64,000 nucleotides of DNA from Nymphaea colorata (Eukaryota; Streptophyta; Magnoliopsida; Nymphaeales; Nymphaeaceae): assembly GCF_008831285.2 (NCBI RefSeq), contig NC_045139.1:6790204-6854203 (forward strand), given 5' to 3'. Under the pieces are notes generated by a model. It saw nothing but the letters and a program-made list of their open reading frames with translations, was not told the DNA's origin and ran no database searches. Within the stretch, counting starts at the first letter, position 1; the number at the start of each line of letters is the position of its first letter. Below, piece by piece: positions 15,876-27,572 of this stretch. The position numbers and the translations under genes are program-made.

Positions 15876-17712
15876 TTCATTGTCAACTGCAAACCATGTC
15901 CACTTATATAAGGGCCACCACTGTATAGAAGTGTTGGAAATTTCTAGTTCCACCACTGTATAGAAGGAAACATGATATGATATGATAGGCGAATGGGAGT
16001 ATCCCTAGATATAGCGCAGCACAGACAATGAACGGCCCTCAATAATGTAGAGAAATAGCTGCCCCTTTAAGTCACTTCCAACTTCCTTCTTTCGCTGCTC
16101 ACATGTACATGAATGTAGGTTGCTGAATGCATTGCAGTGAGCCAATGGATACATATGTTGCTTGTGATGTGACTTGGACAACGCATCAAATAAGCAGTGA
16201 GCTTAGTTGAGACTTAGTTTATCTGTCCGGTGTGCGAGCGCTTGCCCATAATTTTATTAACTAATTTGGTGTTGTTTTTTACTTTTAAATTTAAAAAATT
16301 AAATTAAATTAATCACATCAAATAATTTTATTTGATGTAATCTTGAGGAGTGGTAGTATAATGGGCGGCAAATTGATTGTCCAAGTACTCAAAACAGATA
16401 CTAGCTGCTTACCAACTTTAGCCATATCCAATGCGCTAACCGTTGGGAGGAGATGGCAAAGACTCTTTGAACCCCCCCAAGAATTTTCACTAAGCTGCAA
16501 ATCAGTTACGAATCGATCAAAATGTAAAAAAAATAAAAATAAATGAATAAATACACAAAGTTAATTAAAAATATAAAAAAAAAACTATAAGATATTCTTC
16601 GGAATAATTTGAGAGCACACTCATGGCATTCTTGAATCAAAGCCGATGCAACATTGACTTGAAATCACCAAGGACAAACCTTAGATTCAGCGGCGAGCAT
16701 TGGTTTGAAGCGGGTTTTCCGCCACCGCTCCCGGCTGTCCAGAAAAGTAGAAGTTTACGTTAATGATTGAGGTGCATTTTTCTACTTTTGCTGCTCCACA
16801 GTTTCCCTTTACTGCGCTTCATATATTTTTTTATTGCGAGAACTATAGTGCGAATATGTCTCACATCTGATTCTTGAATTAATTAACAAGCCTTGGTCAC
16901 ATCATATAGTTAATTTGGAACATCATCATGGTGTTTCTTATAATGTACTCATATAGAACAAATGTTCTAAGAATATAATGTTCTTGTAGATCCGACTTTT
17001 TTCACTACCCTTTTAATTTTTCCATGGAAAGGATCAATCGCGAGATTGGCCGTAGACGATGATGTAATGCTTTTCTATGATGAGAAAGAAAAGAAAAGTT
17101 GTCTTTCATACATTCACTCTAACTGATTCTACATTTTCAAAATATAAACCCCCTATGGAACAAACTAACCTACTAAACAATCAAATTATATATATGATTA
17201 GATATGGAATCTAATAGCTTTGGAGGTCTTAGGCGGCAGGCAGAAAGACCACTAGCCTAACATGAGAATTTGAGCATAAAAAAGAAGTTGCCATTATTGG
17301 CTGAGTTGAGCTAAAAAATGGGTAAAAGCAACACCTGTTCAATGCTGCATTAGGAATAAAACAAAAGACTCCATATATAAAAATTTGATAAAAGCAACAC
17401 CTGTTCAATCGTGCGTTAGAAAAATGAACTCTCTGCGTCAAAAGCTATTTGGATGGCATGTTACGGACAAAATGTTTCAACGATATAAGAATGAGGAAGT
17501 GTTTAGCGTGGGACCCTCGATTAAATTTTAGCCACCATCTACCCTAGACAGTATGCAAGACCTTCCTAGCAACAAATTATGATAAATTTATGTATTCTTC
17601 TATACTGTTAGTTGTTTATATTAAATTTATGTAGAAAGTTTGTAGAAGGGGAGGGATGCAACTTGCCGGGTCGGTGGTTGGTAGGTGGTCTGTTTCGAAT
17701 CTCAGTACCACT
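15876..17712. other. Gene-free intergenic stretch
   Basis: No gene was recognised. Two AAAGCAACACCTGTTCAAT words at about 17326 and 17392 form a short direct repeat. At 16741-16795 the words GAAAAGTAGAAG and TTCTACTTTTGCTG form a small hairpin. Confidence 0.4.
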
Positions 17713-18374
17713 TAGGAATGTACGACGAGTCGAGCTAGTTCGGGCTCAACGTGAATTCATTCGTACAAGCTGGACTCGTTTATTAAACGAGTCGAGTTTG
17801 AGGTCGAGTTATAAATGAGTAGAGTTTGAACTACACGAACTCGACTCGGCTTGTTTGTTTTTCATTTGTCTTGCTATGTCTTTGACTCTTGTCCTTTTTT
17901 TTTATTTTTCATTTCTTCCAACCTCCGTCTCTCTCTCATTCTACTTCTTTTTCTTCTTTCTCCCACCTCCTCTTTCTATGAGGCTGCAACTGCAAGTCAC
18001 AAACCAGGTAATAGTTTTTCGGTTTCAATGCTAGGTTGTACGAGTTGGTGTATAATTGATTTTTGATGTAAGCAATGAAATTTAGATTGGTACTCTTCAC
18101 AGACTGTTTTCTGGTGAACAATTTATGTTTTAGAGAAAAACAGTGGAATAATAGTGGAGCTGTTTTTTTTTTCCTATCTTGAAGAAGATGAGGATCATCA
18201 TTCGTTGACGAGCTTAAATGAGTCGAGGTCGAGCTCATAGTCGGCTAACCGAGTTGAGCTTGAGCTTACTTCATAAAGCTTGGCTTAAGTTTGAGCTCAA
18301 GCCGAAAAATATGTGAGTTGAGCCGAGTTTGCACTGGCTCAGCTCGGGCTCGACTCGTTCGTTGAACATTCCTA
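17713..18374. mobile_element. TIR element with GAGTCGAGCT-rich ends
   Basis: The left end is TAGGAATGTACGACGAGTCG. The right end, read on the minus strand, is TAGGAATGTTCAACGAACGA and runs on into GAGTCGAGC. The termini are thus inverted and about 30 bp long. Subterminal regions are rich in GAGTTGAGC and GAGCTCGAG words, while the middle (17870-18190) is unrelated AT-rich DNA. The terminal TAGGAATGT resembles the TAGGGATGT ends at 453 and 12963. No transposase is present. Confidence 0.55.
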
Positions 18375-20689
18375 ATAGCACCTAATGCATGCTACAACCA
18401 AGGGCAAGGGTATGGCCGAGGTTTTTATGCCCATGCAAGCGATTAGGAAGACACTCAGTCAGAGGGGTTTTTCCCAAAGTTTTTCTTTTTTTTTTAAATG
18501 TCTGGTTAGATTGAACATATGTTTGTATCCACCTATGTGTATCCATGTTTGTGTACATATAGTGGCAGTTTGCAAGATGTGAAGCCACCAACTTCTCCTT
18601 GCATCTCAGATGTAGAACTGCTTTGGTACGTGGGTGGTCCTATTATACACCTTCAACTCAAAGGTTGCACCTGCCATCATATGTGTAGCAACCACAAAAA
18701 TCGAACTCAAAACATGTCTCAATACAACACTCAAGCCGACCAGCTACGCTATACCGACCCTTATTACTAAAAATTATTATTAAAAATTGGTTCATTTCAC
18801 CAAAAAAGATTAAAAGAGCTCCGCACACTTGGCTTATCGGGGTTGAATGGAAAGATCTTCAAGCTGAAAAAATTGTTCAAATTTTAAAAAGTTGACAGTC
18901 GAAATTAAATATTCGATTAAAAAAACAAGACAGACTTGAATGTGTGGCCTGGCAAATTTTAACTCGCCATGTAGACTTTTTTGGTTTGAGATGAGATAAG
19001 GCTATGAAGCATTAGTCAAGGTAGCGGTCAGGCCTAAGAGGACAGGGCAACATTGTCTTGCAAACTTAAACTTTCCCAACCACTTCAGACATGAAGATAC
19101 ATCTCTTGGTCAAAAACTTGTAGTTATTTGAGGGATGATATTCTTTTAGCACTTAACCTCCGCTTGCATATAAAGAAAGGAAGAAAGAAAGTGGGTTTAG
19201 ATAAATGAGTAAAAGATTTCTCATGTTTGGGAAAAAGTGGATATGATATTTCATGTTTATAAGATGTAAGGTTTACACTTTTCCTGTTTCTCAGTTGCAT
19301 TTGCAAGATATCTGATTTAATTAGCATCAGATGTGAGAGGGGGAGAGAGATAGAGCGTGCCACATTTCCATGTTGGGCAAGTTGCTCTGCTTTTCTCTTT
19401 TCTTTAGTCATATCGTTTGCCGGCCACCCACTTTGCCGGAAAATATGCTGCTTAAGGAAAGCTGCTCATTATCCGGTAATCACTGCCTTTTCCGTTGGAG
19501 GGTTTATGCTTCTGCACCAAAAAAGGGTGAATCTCACTGTTTGGTACCTACACAACACTAAATCCTAATGGTAAAAGGAAGAGAAGAGGTTTCGGCTCTC
19601 GCTCGAGCGATGTGATTAATCATCCTGCTCACTCGAACTAGACTTTCAAGAAAAAAGAAAAAAAAATGCTGAAGCCAAAACTTCATTTTCTCATAAAACC
19701 ATTGCTTGCTGCTAATTGTCATGCTTTAAATACAATGAGTTATTAATCTATTTGTTAAGGTAAAGTGGATCTTTCTTTGCCTTTTTCCAGGCCGACCGAA
19801 TAGATATGAGGCTATAGCAGTCGTCAGCATGAATGCAAAGTTGAGCCAATGATATCTTGGAGGCTGTTGGGCATATCTGGGTAGACGTCTCACATCAGTC
19901 TTTCCTCCCAAAATAACGTCACTCCAAAATCGACAGAATGCAATTTGGGCAACAAGCTCGAGGGGTCATCTTCCATCTCTATCACTTCCTCCCTGTGTTG
20001 GGCTGCATGTGCTTGATGCTGTAAATAACTGGTAAACATTGTTTGTTGCACCAACAGAAAGAGTATTTCATCCTACCGCTCAGCAAAAAAGCGAAGCTCC
20101 CACCCTTTTTCCATCCACGCAGTCTCTTAAGACCTTAAGTTAACTATGGAATGCTCAGTTTCATACTGTAATATGTGGTTTGTATTCCTAAGCAACTGAA
20201 GAACTAAAACTTACAGAAGGGGTTGTAGAGACTTTCCATGCTTGGTACGTGCTTGAGTTAAAAATCTTCATGTTGAAGGAAGACTAAGTTCGCTATTAAG
20301 TTGGCAAGTCTGAACTGTTAAAAAGCTAGATGGTGGTTCCATTGTTATCCCTCAAAAGAAAGAAGAGTAAAAATCGAAAGAAAGAAGGTGAAAAGTGAAA
20401 TGATTGGTGGAGTCTTGTTGATTGAGATAAGGGAGAATCTAGTCGGGAGAATGCTTCCCAAATACTTTCTAGTTGTAGTTGCCTTCACTAACTACCATGT
20501 CAAGCATCACTGGTAAGGTTTTTTGAAAGGAGATAGAGTTTCGCCATCACTCCTAACTGAAAAAAGAGAGTTAAAAGTTATTTTAGTCACTTAGCATTAG
20601 TTAATAGCTTTTTTTTTCCTTGTTTTTCTCTCCACCATCTTTTTGGAAAGATGAAAACCAAGATTATTCCTCGCAGGTCTTGCACTTAA
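18375..20689. other. Gene-free intergenic stretch
   Basis: Only short frames without recognisable domains are present. I see no promoter-gene arrangement and no clear element. Confidence 0.4.
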
Positions 20690-21010
20690 GTCTATCAACT
20701 GATTGCCGAACGTTGCCAGATGACAATTTTTCAAAACCGTCACTAAAAACACCTTGCAACAGAAGCATTAACAAGGGTTTAGGGTATAACCACTATTTAT
20801 GGTGTTTTTAGCAGCAGTTTATAGAGTTTTTTAACAGTGGATTCAAATATTTAACCATAAGTCAATATTTGGCATTTGGCTGATTTCAATTATATATATA
20901 TATATATATAGTACACATGCCAAATGATGAAGTTAAAGATTAAAAAACTGTTGACTGCTGCTAAAAGCAGTATGAACCATTGCTGTGCCATAAACCATTA
21001 CTAATGCTCA
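20690..21010. mobile_element. Foldback MITE-like element around a (TA)n core
   Basis: The left arm (about 20798-20880, TTTTTAGCAGCAGTTTATAG...ATTTGGCAT) is complementary to the right arm (about 20917-20990, ATGCCAAATGATGAAG...CTGCTGCTAAAAGCAG). A (TA)n run at 20892-20911 forms the loop. AAACCGTCACTAAAAACACC near 20735 and an AAACCATTACTAATG word near 20993 may be the outer ends. No coding sequence is present. Confidence 0.5.
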
Positions 21011-21945
21011 TTTAATAATTTTTTAAGCCATAAATTTTCTATTTTATAGCTATCTGATACATTTGGCATCCGATAGATTTGAACTGATTTCTTACAATCC
21101 TAACAAATCTGATTTTTTAGACTACCTCTTTTCTCACTTCGCCCTTAATTTATATTTAATAAAAAGGGAGAAACGCGAGAGATCCAAATGGTGTGGATAT
21201 GCCTCATGTCACTTCGCATTGAGTGACTTTGGAGGAAGAGATGGACTACAAAAATAGGGTCTTTCATGAAATGATTGGTTCGGCTGAACATGGAACGATA
21301 TTTCTAAGTTCATGTTCATTTGGCCTGGGACTCGAATTGTGGAAAAAAATTCGACTGGAGTGAAAATTCAACATCAGATCTGCCATAAATTTAACTTTAA
21401 ATCCTAATAACTGTTCAATCTCTTCATTAGATTAAACCAAAAAAAAAAAGGAAAAAAAATCAAGTGCACCACTAGAAGTAATCTAGAATTTCTCGTAAAA
21501 TACGAATAACTGTTCTCTCTCATTGTTTTGAGTTCTACTGAAAATAACATCATTCATTTTTGTCAAAACCAGGTTTCCCAAAACAACTTTCAGTAACTTG
21601 GAAGTCTAATCTACAGATCTGGCTGCCATTGGTATTTTACTTTTAGATTTTTAACATTCATATGTACGGCTGTATTTGTGACCCATAAAATGCTGAAATC
21701 TCAGAAGACAAAGAGAAAACTAAAAGTGAAAGATATGATTGCTCGTTTTTATTAGATAGGGGCAACACTGTCACTCTTTTGCGGTCACAAGTCATGCTTT
21801 GGATCATTACGAAAATAAAATCTTGATATATGAAATTTTGATGCTTTACAAATCGTTGATTTCTTATATTGTCATTCATTTTTTCGACATGTTAAAATTT
21901 TTGCTCTCAGAAAATTTTGAGAAACATCGTGTGTGCATATGTGTG

Positions 21946-21988
<43 letters not shown>

Positions 21989-22029
21989 ATAAGAAATTTA
22001 GATTCTTGGGGGTGGAATCGCTTAATTCG
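21011..22029. other. Gene-free intergenic stretch with a (GA)n tract at 21951-21986
   Basis: No gene was recognised. The (GA)n tract has about 18 units. Frames crossing it are repeat artefacts. Confidence 0.5.
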
Positions 22030-23290
22030 GCTGGGATATGGTTGAGAATATCTTTAAATGGCAAGCAAGACCGGAAAAGGCATTCAATTTTGGAAAGAAG
22101 ATTGGGGTCTTTAAATTTTGTGGAAAGAAATTCCAAACTATCATGAAACCAGCAAAGTTTGGTCTAAGAGACTATTGGAGAATCGCCAATGGAGAAAACC
22201 ATTTATGAATTGGGTATTATCCCGTTCAAATCTTTAGTTCTCTGATAAGGACATCTTGATGGTAAATGAATCTATTGCTCAGTCGATTACTGGAAAAGAA
22301 ATCTGGGAGATTTTTCGTGAAATGGAGCCCAAATCAAAGAAGAAAAGATGGATTTTTGGCAAAGTAGACGCCTAAAGCCAGCCTGGTTTATGTTTTCCAA
22401 AGGCAGAATTCTGACGCTGGACAGGATGAAAATAGGAGGTTTCTAGCCGGCAAATGTGAATCATTCCAAGTGATGGAAGAGTCGGTTCCCCACATTTTCA
22501 TCCATCATGCGTGGCCAAGAACTCCTAAGATTTGGTCGTCAACGGATTTCTCAGGAAGGTTAAGATGGAGGATAATTTGGAACAGATGTTCAAGAAATGG
22601 TGGGTGCAGTCTTTTAAATGAAGCTGGTTTGCTAGAATATTGATAGTAATCTTCCTCAGAACAATTTGGAGTTCATAGAGCATAAGAAACCGGGCGATCA
22701 GAAGGAAGATTTGTTGGAGGTTTGGACTTTGGAGATTGACAAGCTGGTTGGCAGAGGACTTGACAATGAAAGTTAAGTTGTCGGTGGAAGATGCAATTCA
22801 CTTGAAGAAATTTGGGTTTCAAGTGGGCTGCTGTGCTGAGATTTTTCGATGACCATGGCTCCTGGACACGGGCAATGAGTGTGGAAGCTCTGAATTAGGA
22901 CTGCTGTCTGGCTTGAGGAGAACATACATGCACGTCTTGCAATCAAGATTCATGGATGATCGTTTCTAACAATAGCGAGTCTGTGAATTTCAGGTAGTGT
23001 CCTTTTATCCAACGTTAGATGAGATAAGTTAGATGGAGTCGCCTTAAGATGGCCATGAAAAGGCGTAATGCAGTTGGGGCTATCTGTCCATGCCATTCTT
23101 GTTTCAGTGCCAATGGATAGGAATTAGGAAGGTTTGGACTAATTGTCATGTAACCATTGTATGTTTTTGAAGGGATTGGGTCTATCTTGTGAGATATGGC
23201 TTGTTTTTTGGTTTTTTCTGTTCGTTTTGTTCCTGTGCAGCTATCCCAAAGTTTTCAATAAAAAGCTCTAAAGAGGTTCTATCCCCTGAA
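22030..23290 (+). mobile_element. Decayed LINE (L1-type) 3' end with RVT zinc-binding remnant
   Basis: At about 22401-22540, two frames joined by a frameshift read GRILTLDRMKIGGF and then LAGKCESFQVMEESVPHIF, ending PKIW. The order R-I-L-T-x-D-R, Cys, E-E-S-V-x-H-x-F and final I-W follows the zinc-binding domain that ends plant L1-type reverse transcriptases; two of its zinc ligands are replaced. The region is full of stops and shifts. It ends near 23265 with TTTTCAATAAAAAGCTC, a typical 3' terminus. The element is dead; the 5' part is missing. Confidence 0.6.
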
Positions 23291-24066
23291 TGTTAGCACA
23301 TAGAGAAATGCATTATGAAAGTATCCTGTTCACCAACCAAATCTCTCTATAAAAAAAGGCAAAGCAGAGCCGTCTGAAGTTAGTTTGGGACAAAAAATGA
23401 ATTTAAAGGGAGCTAGACTGAGAACAGGTTAGAATGCAATACTGGGCTTCAGAATGACTTGGTTTCCTGTGTCGATGAAGCACTATTGGAGAACTCCATG
23501 GATGATCTATTCGAGATAAGTAGTGAGTTATTTCCATAAGAGCTTGAAAATTGAGTCAATTTTAGATATGGACGTACTTGCAATTGCACAATGGTGCAGC
23601 ACCTGCTATATAGAAGGTGACAGAGGCAAGCAAAAATTTCTTCAAAGCTTCTATCCTTCTGTAATTGCACACCCACACGGTTTAAAACTTTTACACTGCC
23701 AATGTTTCTCCTTTTTCTTCGGATGATTAGGGAATTCAGCCTTGCTATGCTAAGCAAAAAGATGGTTCTTAATGTTTGAATTCTGTAAGGGAGAACTGGT
23801 AGGAATTCAAAATATCGCTGATTATTGATTAGTCAGCAGATTAGTTTCAACGAGTCAAGCTGAAGATCCAAGCCAGAAAATTGCAGCAACACATCCTTTA
23901 TCATGAACCTTTCTTAATTGATATTAGAGTTTTGCAGATTAGACATCAAGCTAAGAGACCTTCCTTTTTTTGTTAGAGCTACAAACAAGCTATTACATGA
24001 AAATAAATGCCCGAACATACATTTTCCCATACAACCGTGTGCCTTTTTACAACAATGTGCAAGCTT
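23291..24066. other. Region downstream of the ABHD17-like gene
   Basis: The part next to 24066 should hold the 3' UTR of the minus-strand hydrolase gene. No separate gene is recognised. Short ORFs here lack any domain. Confidence 0.4.
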
Positions 24067-26336
24067 TCAGCCTGCTCTTATTCTGTCCAAGCGATCAACA
24101 CTTTTCCTGGCCCTGTCTAGCTGTTCCATGCACTTCCTGGGCCTGTAATGCTGATCAACACTCCGACGTGACTTCTCAAACTGGCTGACAGAGGATTTGA
24201 GATTGTCCGAATTCTCGATATCACGCTTAAGGTCAGTACCCAGCTTTGGAGGCCCTTTTGTTCTAGTCCTTGACTTGTTCTCTCTTTGGCCGGTGCTCTT
24301 TCTTGAAGCCTCGAAATGGTCAGTGCTCTGCCTAGATGGTTCATGCTGGTCAGTGCTTCGCCTTGAACCACCACGCGATTGTGTTTTCTCAACAGTTGAG
24401 ACAAACTTCCTAAGGTGCCTAATGTATTCAGGATAAAGTTCAAGGTCACAGTGGTTTCCTCCTTTAAGCCACAAAGGCTCATACTTTTCTTTGCAAAGTT
24501 CCCATAGCTGCTTGCCATGAGACCAGTCAACTACTTCATCAGATGTCCCCTGCATAATAACATCACAGTCACATATAACAGCAAGCTTGTAGTTACCAAA
24601 CTCGATATTAATCAACACGGCTGGTTTCATGGATCCCAACCTTCTATCTAGCTTCAGTTCATGCATCAAAAAGGCTAGGAACCAAGACAATTGAGAGCAG
24701 GGTATACCTAACTATTCCTTCAGACAGGCACACACACGAACACATAGTGTCACAATCCACCTCCTTTTAAGTCACACAGGTTGGCACGTATAAGACCCAT
24801 TTCTAAATCTTGAACATGGCCCTAATACCAATGATAACAAACCAGCCCAAAACTGACCCAGTTCTTGGTCTGGCAAAAGAACCAAACCCACTTCACAGCC
24901 AGCTTTTATCCATGCCCCAAAACGTTAGAAACTAAAATAACCATTAGAAAGGTAGCCGGGTTTTAAATCTATTTTTTCTCAAAATGATCAATATAAGACT
25001 GCTCTTAAGTTCTTTGCATGGATGTGTTATGCAGCCCGATTGATCATAAATTAATATTTTTGTTAATTTTGGTTTCAAAGACAGGTGAATCAGTGTGGTC
25101 AATTTTGAAGCCAAAGAGTAAAGTTTATAAAGTATCAGTTGTAGCATAACCCATCTACCATCTACCAAAGATGAATATTTTTGTTCATTTTGTCTCAAAG
25201 ACAGGTGAATTGATGTGGCATCATAGCCAAGATGAATATTTTTGTGCACGTTGATCTCGAAGACAGGTGAATTCACGTGGTCAGTATTGGAACCCAAGAG
25301 TGAAGTTTGATAAAGTATCAGTTCTATCATAGTACTTCATCAACAAAAAACATGCAGGTAAAATTTGACTTGATGAACAGTTTGAAAACGGTTTTAATAT
25401 TCATTAGGTTCAGGAAATTCATCCAACAGTTCACTGCTTTTTCAAGTTTAACTATTTTTTTCGCTTTGCCAAAAACTGAACCGCAAAACCAATAAAAGAT
25501 ACCAGACTCAACCTTGAAGGGCAACGTTTTTGCAGTTAAACTCTGACAACTATCAGGATACATGGACTTAGGCCTACCATTAAGGAGCAATTCTTATGAA
25601 ACGAATCAATGCCAAGTGAGTTTGACGAATTTTGACTGAAGAAAAGTGTAAATTTGGGTTTTTATACATTTGTTCCACCGCATACAGCATGTCATCTTGT
25701 TCTAGATCAATTTCATACTCAAGTAGAAGAAGATATCAGCAGATAACAAAATATGTACTGCTACTGCAACAGTTTATCTGCACGTTTACTTCACGTGCAC
25801 CATGTGGTCAATTTTTTTGTAGATCATCTAATATCTACATGCACCAAGCGAGCATTATCTTGCCAAGATAATGCATATTTTTTTCTAAAATCTGAGAAGA
25901 AAGTCCATTTTCCAAATTAATATATTTTTGTTCTCTCTGGGCACATGTATTTAATCAAGAGTTTTATTTTCAGTGCTAAGCAAATGCATATCAGAGAATT
26001 AATGCACATCAACACTTATATATTGATATGTGCAAAGTTTACACAACAAGCAAAGGTACATTTTCTTATTTAAACTTTTATGCCCATCCTTTTTCTCCTA
26101 AACATGTTTGGCATGAGATACCTTCCTTCGTTTAACTCCTTCCTAGATCAAAAAGATTAACAGCAAAAAGTTGCAATAAAATTTAATAATAAAAGAAATA
26201 TGAAGTTTCATGGTTTAAATAGGACAGTAAATGAATAATACAATAAATATATCCAGTCTTGTGGTTATGTTTTACTTGATGTGTTTAGAACCATGTCATG
26301 TCTTTGTCAGTGGAGAGTGGCACACACACAAACATA

Positions 26337-26386
<50 letters not shown>

Positions 26387-26545
26387 CCATACAATGTGAT
26401 TGCAAAGATAAACTAACCAATTGAGGTAACATTATTAAATTAAACTCAAATATGGAGACCAAACAAGGCAAGTTAAGCAATTAGCAAACATCAAACATAA
26501 GGTTAAGAAAAACAAAATCAAGCAAATAACCTTGCTACTGAAGAT

Positions 26546-26576
<31 letters not shown>

Positions 26577-27525
26577 TGAAGAAGTATCACACATAGAAAT
26601 TGTTTATGGGAATGAGGCATTGGATTGATCAGTTTATGATCAATTTGATGGTATTCCAGTTGAGTCAAAGTTCTGATTGATTTGAACAGATTTCATGAAC
26701 TGCAGTTTGTACCTGACATGGCTGAAACCATTGACTTGGTCAATACGAGATGTACTAATACTTATACCAGCACCCAGTGTGGGTGTTACTTGGGTTAGGC
26801 AACCTTAAAGGGACTTCGTTATGTAAAATTAGGAGGTTTACCTAATGGAACTGTTTAAGAGCTACTGATACATAGATATAAGTTGAACATAGACTGAATT
26901 AATGAACTGAATTTCACCTTGTTCTCTAAATTAATGAGGAAGGAGAAAAAAAACTTACGTGAATAACCAGGACAGGGCAGGCTACAAGTGGGATTTTGTC
27001 AATGTTCTGAAAGAAAAGAAGATGGTACTTCATCATTATTGCACCATTATGCAAATCCCACAAACAGAAATGTGACATGACTCTGATAAGAATGTAACCT
27101 TATATATATCAAACCAGTATGTGCGCTTCACAGGATACATAACACGCATGCCTGAAAGTATAGGACTATGCAGAACAATAGCTCTTAAATGATGCAAGCG
27201 AGTTGCTAGGTCTAAAGTTGGCCCGCTTCCAACAGATTGTCCATACAGAATTATATTTTCCTCCTTTTCCCCATATTTCTCCACAAGACAATTGTAAGCA
27301 GCTTCTATATCTGCGTAAGTATTGTTCTCACTTGGCTAACAAGAAAAAATAAAAGAAAAATTAGAACACCATATAAGATCAATAATAAGTGGAAAACTGG
27401 AAATCAACGGGAGAGTATCACTTTCACAACTAACCTTCCCAGAAGACTGTCCATACCCAGAATAATCATAACTGTATGAAAGGGAGATTGTGGTTACATA
27501 CAGGAATTATCAAATGATGCAATAT

Positions 27526-27572
<47 letters not shown>

